A stretch of DNA of 13,635 bases from RECH01 sp964431105 (GTDB taxonomy: Bacteria > Cyanobacteriota > Cyanobacteriia > RECH01): the NCBI GenBank assembly GCA_964431105.1, contig CAYSIR010000102.1, forward strand, positions 1 through 13,635, read 5' to 3'. Every line of letters starts with the position of its first letter. The first letter of the stretch is position 1. This document shows, piece after piece, positions 7,034 through 13,635 of the stretch. The translations under genes were made by a program, and so were the position numbers. The notes below the pieces were generated by a model, which had not been told where the DNA came from, ran no database searches, and saw only the letters and a list, made by a program, of their open reading frames with translations.

Positions 7034-7096
7034 CTAGGGAATCCCCTAACCCTCTAGATTTTAGGTTTACATTTGGCCTTGAAACCTATTCCCTAG
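7034..7096 (+). other. foldable element in the nirA leader
   Basis: CTAGGGAA (7034-7041) can pair with TTCCCTAG (7089-7096). Inside, TAGGTTT (7062-7068) can pair with AAACCTA (7082-7088), so the two 3' arms are contiguous and the helices could stack. CTCTAG (7052-7057) could instead pair with CTAGAG (7093-7098), an alternative that excludes the outer helix. The element sits midway in a leader of about 235 bases. It matches no riboswitch I know; a regulatory role is inference. Confidence 0.45.
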
Positions 7097-7178
7097 AGTA
7101 AATCACGGTGGTTCCCCAGGTTGTCCTTCAGCAACAAAACGTTATCGAACCTGACATGACGTTACTCATGAGGCAAGT

Positions 7179-8723
7179 ATGGACGCAGTTAGTACATCAA
7201 CTGCTAAGCTGAATAAGTTTGAGCGATTTAAAGCCGAAAAAGATGGACTAGCGGTTCAAAGTGAGCTAGAACAGTTTGCTCAGATTGGCTGGGAGGCGAT
7301 GGATAAAACCGACCGTGACCATCGTCTTAAGTGGCTAGGAGTCTTTTTTCGCCCCGTTACTCCGGGAAAGTTTATGCTAAGGATGCGGCTCCCCCATGGA
7401 CTGATCACCGGTAGCCAATTATCCTTACTTGGCAGAATTATCCAACGGTATGGAGAAGATGGCAGTGCAGATATTACAACCCGCCAAAATCTTCAGCTTC
7501 GCGGTATTCGGCTAGAGGATATTCCTACGATCTTCAATCAGCTTGAATCCGTTGGGCTGACCTCGATTCAGTCGGGAATGGACAATGTCCGCAATATTAC
7601 GGGATCGCCCGTAGCAGGTATTGATGCAGGTGAACTGATCGATACTCGTGAACTGGTGCAAGCTGTTCAAGATATGATCACGAACCATGGTAAAGGAAAT
7701 CCTGAGTTCACAAATCTTCCCCGTAAGTTTAATATCGCGATCGAGGGAGGGCAAGATAATTCTGTCCATGCCGAAATTAATGATATTGCCTTTGTGCCAG
7801 CGTTCCGCGATGGCGAATTTGGTTTTAACGTGCTAGTCGGTGGTTTTTTCTCGGCTAAGCGCTGTGAGCCAGCTATCCCGCTAGAGGCCTGGGTGCCGCC
7901 ATCGGATGTTGTTGCCGTTTGTCGAGCCATTTTAGAGGTGTTTCGCGATCGCGGTTCCCGTGCCAATCGTCAGAAGTCACGGTTAATGTGGCTGATTGAT
8001 GAAATGGGATTGCCGCCGTTTCGCCTGGCAGTCGAGCAACAGTTAGGGCGATCGCTCTTGAGTGCGGCCCCGGAGGATGAGATTAACTGGGATAAGCGGG
8101 ATCACATCGGTGTTCATCCACAAAAACAGGCCGGATTTCACTATGTTGGTCTGCATGTGCCCGTTGGGCGGCTCTATGCCAATGATATGCTCGAACTTGC
8201 TCGCATCGCAGAAGTCTATGGCAGCAATGAACTGCGATTGACGGTTGAACAAAATATCATTATCCCGAACGTATCCAACGCTCGATTATCGTCGCTGTTG
8301 CAGGAACCGTTGATTCAGTCTCGGTTTTCAGTACAGCCCGGTGTTTTATCTCGCTCGCTCGTCTCTTGCACCGGCGCACAGTTTTGTAGCTTTGCCTTAA
8401 TTGAAACCAAAAGTCGAGCGATGGCGCTGGTGAAAGAACTGGAGACCGAATTAGATATGCCGCGATCGGTCAGGATTCATTGGACTGGCTGTCCTAATTC
8501 CTGTGGGCAACCCCAAGTTGCCGAAATTGGTTTACTGGGAACCAAGGCTCGGAAAGATGGAAAACCCGTTGAAGGGGTTGATATTTATATGGGCGGCAAA
8601 GTAGGTAAGGATGCCCAACTGGGGCAATGCGTGATGAAAGGAATTCCCTGTGATGACCTCAAAGCCGTACTGGCCAATTTACTGATTCAGCAGTTTGGTG
8701 CCGTTCCTCGCGCTTCTGCTTAG
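7179..8723 (+). CDS. nirA: ferredoxin-nitrite reductase
   Basis: NirA carries out the six-electron reduction of nitrite to ammonium with reduced ferredoxin. The 514 residues agree with the usual 500-515 of cyanobacterial NirA. The protein has two ferredoxin-like half-domains, each followed by a sirohaem-binding domain. The [4Fe-4S]-sirohaem cysteines are in CTGAQFC (Cys397, Cys403) and CPNSC (Cys438, Cys442). TRQNLQLRG (101-109) is the conserved substrate-side arginine segment. No C-terminal ferredoxin fusion is present. The ATG has GAGG five bases upstream (7170-7173). It is the first gene of the nirA-nrtP-narB cluster and is driven by the NtcA promoter at 6894-6935. It is nitrite and not sulfite reductase by context and by overall sequence. 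Confidence 0.96.
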   Translation: MDAVSTSTAKLNKFERFKAEKDGLAVQSELEQFAQIGWEAMDKTDRDHRLKWLGVFFRPVTPGKFMLRMRLPHGLITGSQLSLLGRIIQRYGEDGSADITTRQNLQLRGIRLEDIPTIFNQLESVGLTSIQSGMDNVRNITGSPVAGIDAGELIDTRELVQAVQDMITNHGKGNPEFTNLPRKFNIAIEGGQDNSVHAEINDIAFVPAFRDGEFGFNVLVGGFFSAKRCEPAIPLEAWVPPSDVVAVCRAILEVFRDRGSRANRQKSRLMWLIDEMGLPPFRLAVEQQLGRSLLSAAPEDEINWDKRDHIGVHPQKQAGFHYVGLHVPVGRLYANDMLELARIAEVYGSNELRLTVEQNIIIPNVSNARLSSLLQEPLIQSRFSVQPGVLSRSLVSCTGAQFCSFALIETKSRAMALVKELETELDMPRSVRIHWTGCPNSCGQPQVAEIGLLGTKARKDGKPVEGVDIYMGGKVGKDAQLGQCVMKGIPCDDLKAVLANLLIQQFGAVPRASA

Positions 8724-8852
8724 TTTCGGATAAGTATCAGTTCTGAATCTTGTGATGACGATGCCTGAAGCCGTCGTTACAGTTTGTCGATGCGATCGCA
8801 AATTCGCTTAATGGCTGACAGTTGAACTTTAGTTAATGAGTAGAGAACAATA

Positions 8853-10475
8853 ATGTTCCTAGTAGAATTGGTGACTAAAGCAACACAAGGGAGATACAAA
8901 ATTCTTCACTTGACTTGGTTTGCTTTTTTTCTATCTTTTGTTGTTTGGTTTAACTTTCCTCCTTTTGCAACTACCATCGGGCAAGACTTTGAATTGTCTG
9001 CTGCTCAGCTTGGCACGATTGGTCTATGTAACGTTGCGCTGACAGTTCCAGCCCGTATCATCATCGGAATGCTGCTGGACAAGTATGGCCCTAGGCTGAC
9101 CTATTCGCTGCTGCTGATCTATGCTGTTATTCCCTGTCTGATCTTTGCAACAGCCCAAGATTTTAATCAGCTTGTGATCGGTCGTCTGCTGATGGGAATT
9201 GTGGGTGCAGGATTTGTAATTGGTATCCGCATGACGGCCGAATGGTTCCCTCCCAAAGAAGTCGGAACCGCAGAAGGGATTTACGGCGGTTGGGGTAATT
9301 TTGGCTCCGCTTTCTCAGCATTTACGATGGTTATCTTTGGCTTGGGTCTAGCGTTCCTACCTGGAGCATTCCAGTTTCCAGAAAACGAAGCATTTCGCAT
9401 TCTCTTATTTCCTGCCTTTCAGACAGATATTTTAAACTGGAGAGCGGCGATCGCAAGTTCTGGTATTATTGCAGCACTGTACGGCTGTTTCTACTACTTT
9501 AATGTTTCCGATACGCCGCCTGGCCGCACCTATCAGCGTCCTCCCAGCGCTCGCGGCATTGAAGTTACTAGCATTCGTGACTTTTGGTTCCTAATGGTTA
9601 TGAATGTGCCCCTGACTGCGATCTTGATGGTGTTAGCCTGGCGCTTGCATCGGGTTGGATTCCTCACTGCTGGAGGCATGGGGTTAGCCATTGCTCTCTT
9701 ATTCGGGCTGTATCTGTTTCAAGCTTACAACTGCTGGGCAGTCAATAAAGATTTGTTAGCAGGTCACAAGCGTTATTTACCCGAGGATCGCTATAAATTT
9801 AAGCAAGTCGCCATCCTCGAGCTGACCTACATCGTTAACTTTGGTTCAGAGCTAGCGGTTGTCACTATGCTACCTGCCTTTTTTGAAGGTACGTTTGGAC
9901 TAGATAAAGCAACAGCCGGAACGATTGCAGCAAGCTATGCTTTCATGAATCTGATGTCTCGTCCTGGTGGAGGGCTGATTTCTGACCATCTCGGCAGCCG
10001 TAAGTGGACGATGGTTATTTTGACCGCAGGTATGGGTATTGGCTATCTGATGATGAGCCAGGTTAATGGGAGTTGGTGGTTACCTGCGGCTGTTATCCTG
10101 ACGATGCTGTGTTCTTTCTTTGTCCAGTCTTCTGAGGGTGCAACCTTTGCTATCGTGCCGCTTGTGAAACGTCGTATTACCGGGCAGATTGCTGGCAATG
10201 TTGGCGCATACGGAAACGTTGGTGCCGTTGCTTATCTTACAACTCGTCTACTGTTTGTTGATGCTTCGACAGCGGCTAGCGCTGATGGGGCAGCCAATAT
10301 GGCGATGGTTAATGCGCAATTTTTCCAAGTTCTGGGAATCGCAGGGCTGATTGTGGCGTTTCTCTGTATATTTTTCTTGGAGGAACCCCAAGGATCTTTT
10401 GCAGAATTTCATGAGGGTGAAGAAGGTCATGTTTATCCTTCTGCAACAGAGGAGCGATCGGCCCCAACCATCTAG
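8853..10475 (+). CDS. nrtP: nitrate/nitrite permease of the MFS (NarK/NrtP family)
   Basis: NrtP takes up nitrate and nitrite across the cytoplasmic membrane. The 540-residue protein has about twelve membrane segments, starting with LTWFAFFLSFVVWFNF (20-35). Family marks are the MFS loop DKYGPR (76-81), the first nitrate signature around GGWGNFGSAF (145-154) and the second, AGNVGAYGNVGA (447-458). Arg68 (in VPARIIIG) and Arg370 (in NLMSRPGGG) align by eye with the substrate arginines of NarK and NrtA. A longer segment of about 70 residues between the sixth and later helices and a hydrophilic acidic tail (about 510-540) are present. The ATG at 8853 has only a weak purine stretch upstream. It lies 129 bases after nirA, so co-transcription is likely. 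In many freshwater cyanobacteria this place is taken by the ABC transporter NrtABCD. Confidence 0.95.
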   Translation: MFLVELVTKATQGRYKILHLTWFAFFLSFVVWFNFPPFATTIGQDFELSAAQLGTIGLCNVALTVPARIIIGMLLDKYGPRLTYSLLLIYAVIPCLIFATAQDFNQLVIGRLLMGIVGAGFVIGIRMTAEWFPPKEVGTAEGIYGGWGNFGSAFSAFTMVIFGLGLAFLPGAFQFPENEAFRILLFPAFQTDILNWRAAIASSGIIAALYGCFYYFNVSDTPPGRTYQRPPSARGIEVTSIRDFWFLMVMNVPLTAILMVLAWRLHRVGFLTAGGMGLAIALLFGLYLFQAYNCWAVNKDLLAGHKRYLPEDRYKFKQVAILELTYIVNFGSELAVVTMLPAFFEGTFGLDKATAGTIAASYAFMNLMSRPGGGLISDHLGSRKWTMVILTAGMGIGYLMMSQVNGSWWLPAAVILTMLCSFFVQSSEGATFAIVPLVKRRITGQIAGNVGAYGNVGAVAYLTTRLLFVDASTAASADGAANMAMVNAQFFQVLGIAGLIVAFLCIFFLEEPQGSFAEFHEGEEGHVYPSATEERSAPTI

Positions 10476-10670
10476 GCTCGTTGAAGATAGCAATTCTATG
10501 GCAGTAAGAGGGTTGATTAGGACGCTATGAGGGGATGGATTCCAGCCTGCATGAGAATGACGACTGAAGTTTTTCTAACTTACCCGTCCATTGCTATATG
10601 AATTGTGAACGGGTTTTGTAATCCCTCTTTTCGTATGGCTTATCCATAATCGCGAGTTACGATGTCCATT

Positions 10671-10711
10671 GATGGAGTGGCGGGATTGTACAGACTTTCT
10701 CCTACTCCATC
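10671..10711. repeat. 8-base inverted repeat after nrtP
   Basis: GATGGAGT (10671-10678) can pair with ACTCCATC (10704-10711) around a 25-base loop. No T run follows, so a terminator role is doubtful. Confidence 0.3.
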
Positions 10712-10846
10712 CTAGGCTCAAGTGTAAGGTGATGTTTCCAGATTGTTTCATGATCGGCAACGATTCTTTAAGTCACTGATCGGCTTCAGTAAGCTCTGTA
10801 AACGCGACTTGTGCAAAACTCCTATGATTTGCGTAGTCCTCTGTTG

Positions 10847-10918
10847 GTAAGGATGTTGGCAGATGTGGGCGTTGTCCACATCTGCCAACATCCTTACATG
10901 AATACCACTACCTGATTT
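10847..10918 (+). repeat. long hairpin element, copy 2
   Basis: A perfect 22-base-pair stem (10847-10868 with 10876-10897) encloses a seven-base loop. It begins GTAAGGAT and ends ATCCTTAC like copy 1 at 3132-3172. The inner part of the stem is quite different but still fully paired. The following 21 bases match those after copy 1 at 17 positions, including AATACCACTA. It sits in the nrtP-narB spacer, where it would also form a strong hairpin in a read-through transcript. Confidence 0.85.
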
Positions 10919-11122
10919 GAAAACTATCGTATTCTTGATGTGAGAGATACGCAATGTGAAATGATAGCAATTTTTCGCGATTTTGAATGACCTGTGATTT
11001 TAGACAGGTATTATGATTCACAACTCTTCTCTATCACTCATAAATTCCAGATAAAAATTGCAACTATAAGACTGCAATTCAGAGATTAAACACATTTGAT
11101 TAGTTGGCTAGGTGGTCTACCG

Positions 11123-13336
11123 ATGACAGACATAACGAAAACTCTTTGTCCATACTGTGGCGTTGGTTGCGGGCTTGAAGTAACACCTCCGGCTCGGCCC
11201 GGCAAAGCAACTCATCGAGATAGTCAAGGAAATCCTATCTGGAAAGTTATGGGCGATCGCTCTCATCCGTCTAGCTTAGGGCAGGTTTGCGTGAAAGGGG
11301 CGACGGTAAGCGAAGCTCTAGATAAGAGTCGATTAAAGTATCCGATGATGCGCGAGTCCTTGGATCAGGCATTTCAGCGAGTTAGCTGGGATGAGGCGTG
11401 CGATCGCATCGTTCAGGAAATTCAGCAGATTCGCGCTACCGACGGAGCCGATGCTATCTGTATGTATGGTTCGGGTCAGTTTCAGACCGAAGATTACTAT
11501 GTTGCCCAAAAGCTAATGAAAGGCTATCTGGGAACCAATAACTTTGATGCAAATTCCCGGTTGTGTATGTCATCGGCCGTGGCTGGTTATATCCAAAGCT
11601 TTGGTTCAGATGGGCCGCCCTGCTGCTATGATGATCTAGAAAAAACAGATTGTGCCTTTTTAATTGGAACGAATACGGCTGAATGTCATCCTATTGTATT
11701 CAATCGGTTACGAAAATACCACAAGCGCAACCGCAAGGTAAAAATGATTGTGGTTGATCCGCGCCGAACCCAAACGGCAGAAGTCGCCGATCTACATCTG
11801 GCGATTCGCCCTGGAACTGATATTGATTTGATGAATGGCATTGCCCACCTTTTATTGCAGTGGGGAGCGATCGAATCTGTATTTATTGATGAATGTACAC
11901 GAGGTTTTACGGAATATGCTGAAGTTGTGCGGCATTATCCGCCTGGTTTAGTGGTTCGCACCTGCGGCATTCGGCTGGATGAATTGGAGCAGGCAGCGCG
12001 ATATTGGGCACAGTCGAAGCGAGTTTTATCTCTTTGGTCAATGGGGTTAAACCAATATGCTGAAGGAACAGCAAAGGTTCGTACGCTGATCAATTTACAT
12101 CTCATGACGGGAAATGTAGGTAAACCAGGAGCTGGGCCGTTCTCCCTGACTGGCCAACCCAACGCTATGGGTGGACGAGAGGCTGGCGGTTTATCTCATA
12201 TTTTGCCAGGATACCGCTTGGTAAAAAATCCAGAGCATCGACAGCAGGTTGAGCAGTTATGGAACTTACCTGCGGGGCAGATTTCACCCAAGGTGGGGCG
12301 ATCGGCTTGGGAGATAATTCGGGGCTTAGAAATGGGAGAAGTAAAGCTACTGTGGATTGCAGCAACCAACCCAGCCGTCAGTATGCCTGACCTTGAGCGC
12401 ACTAAGGCGGCTCTGCGGCGATCGCCCTTTACCATTTACCAGGATGCCTACTATCCTACTGAAACCGCTAACTATGCCCACCTGCTGCTGCCTGCTGCCC
12501 AGTGGGGCGAGAAAACAGGAACCATGACCAACTCCGAACGTCGGGTGACGCTTTGTTCGGCGTTTCGTGAACCGATTGGGCAGGCTCGCCCTGACTGGGA
12601 AATTTTTGCAGAGATAGGATGTCGGCTGGGTTTTGAAGCCGCGTTTTCGTTTCAATCCTCGGCGGCAGTTCATGCCGAATTTGTGGAATTTACTCGCGAT
12701 CGCGTTTGTGATATGACGGGTATTAGCTACAGGCGTCTGCAACAGGATGGGCCGCTGCAATGGCCGTTACCGGATCATGCCGAAATTGATGACATGGGGC
12801 GATCGCAGCCATCTGGAAAACGCCTTTACACTGATTTGCGATTTCCAACCTCAGACGGTCGGGCCCAGTTTGCCGCATTTCATGCCAACGGCCTTGCGGA
12901 ACCGACTGACCCTAACTATCCGCTGGTGCTGACCAACGGCCGCCTGTACGGACATTGGCACACCCAAACCCGTACTGGTCGCATTGAGAAAATTCGCAAT
13001 ATGCATCCTAATCCGTTTTTAGAAATTCATCCTAGGGATGCCGGTAAGCTGAATATTGATGATGGGGCATGGTTGGTAGTGCAATCGCGGCGAGGCCAGG
13101 TACGACTGCCAGCTAAGATCACTAAAGCGATCGCTCCTGGTACTGTCTTTATGCCGATGCACTGGGGCGAATTGTGGGGTAAGCAAACAGAAGTGAATGC
13201 CTTAACCCATGATGCGGCCTGTCCAGTGTCCCTAGAACCAGAACTAAAAGCCTGCGCAGTGAGTGTATCACCTGTTCCGTCTACTGAAAAGGTGATAGGT
13301 GAATTGGAAGCGATCGCTTCCAATTCACCTATTTGA
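11123..13336 (+). CDS. narB: ferredoxin-nitrate reductase (assimilatory)
   Basis: NarB reduces nitrate to nitrite in the cytoplasm with electrons from ferredoxin. From the ATG at 11123 it has 737 residues, near the roughly 730 of other NarB proteins. The [4Fe-4S] cluster is held by CPYCGVGC (Cys9, Cys12, Cys16) and Cys56 in VCVKG. Cys148 in SRLCMSSAV is the expected molybdenum ligand of the bis-MGD cofactor. The C-terminal molybdopterin dinucleotide-binding domain starts near 599 with YPLVLTNGRLYGHWHT. No flavin domain is present, as usual for NarB. The ATG is preceded by AGGTGG with a seven-base gap, so I prefer it to an in-frame TTG at 11096. The last dozen or so residues, after EPELKACAV, are encoded largely by a 38-base palindrome and are probably not conserved. 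The gene completes the nirA-nrtP-narB pathway. Confidence 0.96.
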   Translation: MTDITKTLCPYCGVGCGLEVTPPARPGKATHRDSQGNPIWKVMGDRSHPSSLGQVCVKGATVSEALDKSRLKYPMMRESLDQAFQRVSWDEACDRIVQEIQQIRATDGADAICMYGSGQFQTEDYYVAQKLMKGYLGTNNFDANSRLCMSSAVAGYIQSFGSDGPPCCYDDLEKTDCAFLIGTNTAECHPIVFNRLRKYHKRNRKVKMIVVDPRRTQTAEVADLHLAIRPGTDIDLMNGIAHLLLQWGAIESVFIDECTRGFTEYAEVVRHYPPGLVVRTCGIRLDELEQAARYWAQSKRVLSLWSMGLNQYAEGTAKVRTLINLHLMTGNVGKPGAGPFSLTGQPNAMGGREAGGLSHILPGYRLVKNPEHRQQVEQLWNLPAGQISPKVGRSAWEIIRGLEMGEVKLLWIAATNPAVSMPDLERTKAALRRSPFTIYQDAYYPTETANYAHLLLPAAQWGEKTGTMTNSERRVTLCSAFREPIGQARPDWEIFAEIGCRLGFEAAFSFQSSAAVHAEFVEFTRDRVCDMTGISYRRLQQDGPLQWPLPDHAEIDDMGRSQPSGKRLYTDLRFPTSDGRAQFAAFHANGLAEPTDPNYPLVLTNGRLYGHWHTQTRTGRIEKIRNMHPNPFLEIHPRDAGKLNIDDGAWLVVQSRRGQVRLPAKITKAIAPGTVFMPMHWGELWGKQTEVNALTHDAACPVSLEPELKACAVSVSPVPSTEKVIGELEAIASNSPI
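13295..13332. repeat. 38-base perfect palindrome at the end of narB
   Basis: Bases 13295-13313 are the exact reverse complement of 13314-13332, with the HIP1 octamer GCGATCGC (13310-13317) at the centre. It ends one base before the narB stop codon TGA (13334-13336) and encodes the last residues GELEAIASNSPI. In RNA it would form a 17-19 base-pair hairpin. No T run follows, so it is not a typical intrinsic terminator, though it may protect the 3' end of the message. Confidence 0.85.
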
Positions 13337-13388
13337 GCGATCGCGTTAGGGTCATGAGATCATTTGGTACTGCGGCTATATCTAAATC

Positions 13389-13580
13389 GGGGCTGCTGAA
13401 AAGTTAAAAACATAGCTATATCAAGGGTTACAGGCGATTTTCCAAAAAAAATGGTACAAAGCTAAAATCGCTAAAAGCATTGATTTTTCGTTCAATATGC
13501 TCAAAACACCTCGCACAAAATTTGGATAAAAATGCCTGAAAGCCCCTCATAGCAATCGATCTAATTTTTTCAGCAAGCCC
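13389..13580. mobile_element. MITE-like element with short terminal inverted repeats
   Basis: The left end GGGGCTGCTGAAAA (13389-13402) and the right end TTTTCAGCAAGCCC (13567-13580) are inverted copies, with one shifted base between GGGGCTGCTG and GGGCTTGCTG. The interior is AT-rich and has no transposase frame. About 192 bases with short terminal inverted repeats and no gene fits a miniature element or the internally deleted remains of an insertion sequence. Clear target duplications are not visible. Confidence 0.5.
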
Positions 13581-13584
13581 TAAC

Positions 13585-13635
13585 TATAGCAATCCTAAAT
13601 GAGTTGTGAAGTGAGAATGGTTGTTGTGAGAAGGA
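13585..13635. repeat. 51-base repeat, inverted copy of the window start
   Basis: This is the exact reverse complement of bases 2-52. It starts four bases after the MITE-like element and runs to the last base of the window, so its far edge is unknown. Confidence 0.9.

Larger units (their letters stand above)
10476..11122. other. spacer between nrtP and narB
   Basis: I see no convincing gene in these 647 bases. They contain the hairpin element at 10847-10918 and a weak inverted repeat at 10671-10711. A site GTATTATGATTCAC (11008-11021) differs from the NtcA pattern GTA-N8-TAC by one base, but the nearest TA-N3-T box is 19 and not 22 bases further on. Whether narB has its own promoter is therefore open. 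Confidence 0.55.

Noticed and set aside
7034..7096. Glutamine (glnA-type) riboswitch in the nirA leader
   Set aside because: I could not find the conserved junction bases of that class; only generic helices are visible.
8752..8775. Hairpin with terminator function between nirA and nrtP
   Set aside because: The stem around GACGATGC and GCCGTCGT needs a bulge and a wobble pair, and no T run follows.
11008..11021. NtcA site before narB
   Set aside because: GTATTATGATTCAC ends in CAC, not TAC, and the distance to the next TA-N3-T box is 19, not 22 bases.
12347..12760. 137-codon minus-strand frame inside narB
   Set aside because: It is antisense to strongly conserved narB coding sequence and shows no domain; it is a shadow frame.

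Overview
The window looks like chromosomal DNA of a cyanobacterium. The palindrome GCGATCGC (the HIP1 motif of many cyanobacterial genomes) recurs throughout, in genes and spacers alike. The protein set is also cyanobacterial: ferredoxin-type nitrite reductase, ferredoxin-type nitrate reductase NarB, the permease NrtP, an NtcA-type promoter, and an SmtB/ZiaR-type metal regulator with its operator. No species can be named from this alone. Bases 2-52 recur as a perfect inverted copy at 13585-13635, so the window probably ends in a dispersed repeat at both sides, as a contig broken at repeats would.

Left part (1-3463, all genes on the minus strand): a P1B-type heavy-metal efflux ATPase (166-2247) has an SmtB-type 12-2-12 operator and a TATAAT box just upstream. 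Further upstream lies its likely regulator, an ArsR/SmtB repressor (2517-2933), with a Fur/Zur-like palindrome 30 bases before its start. The two form a metal-resistance pair: the regulator senses Zn/Cd/Pb-type ions and releases the efflux pump gene. The spacer beyond carries a perfect long hairpin element and a decayed inverted relative. Then comes tRNA-Leu(UAG) (3382-3463).

Middle (3597-7178): priA, the primosomal replication-restart helicase, is on the plus strand. It is followed by about 1.08 kb without an intact gene. That stretch holds the first 23 codons of a MinD/ParA-type ATPase with a damaged Walker A motif, joined directly to a fragment of a HEAT-repeat protein. After that comes a textbook NtcA-activated promoter (GTA-N8-TAC, 22 bases, TAATCT) and a roughly 235-base leader that can fold.

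Right part (7179-13336, plus strand): a nitrate assimilation cluster, nirA - nrtP - narB. NrtP imports nitrate and nitrite, NarB reduces nitrate to nitrite, and NirA reduces nitrite to ammonium, both with electrons from reduced ferredoxin. The cluster uses the single-protein MFS permease, not the NrtABCD ABC transporter. A 647-base spacer before narB contains a second copy of the hairpin element, with a different but still perfectly paired stem. The last codons of narB are written in a 38-base perfect palindrome centred on a HIP1 site. Downstream is a MITE-like element of about 192 bases, then the terminal repeat.

No unknown multi-gene system is evident. The most unusual signals are the covarying hairpin family, the narB-terminal palindrome, the gene-remnant fusion after priA, and the combined Fur-like and SmtB-like sites around the metal genes.
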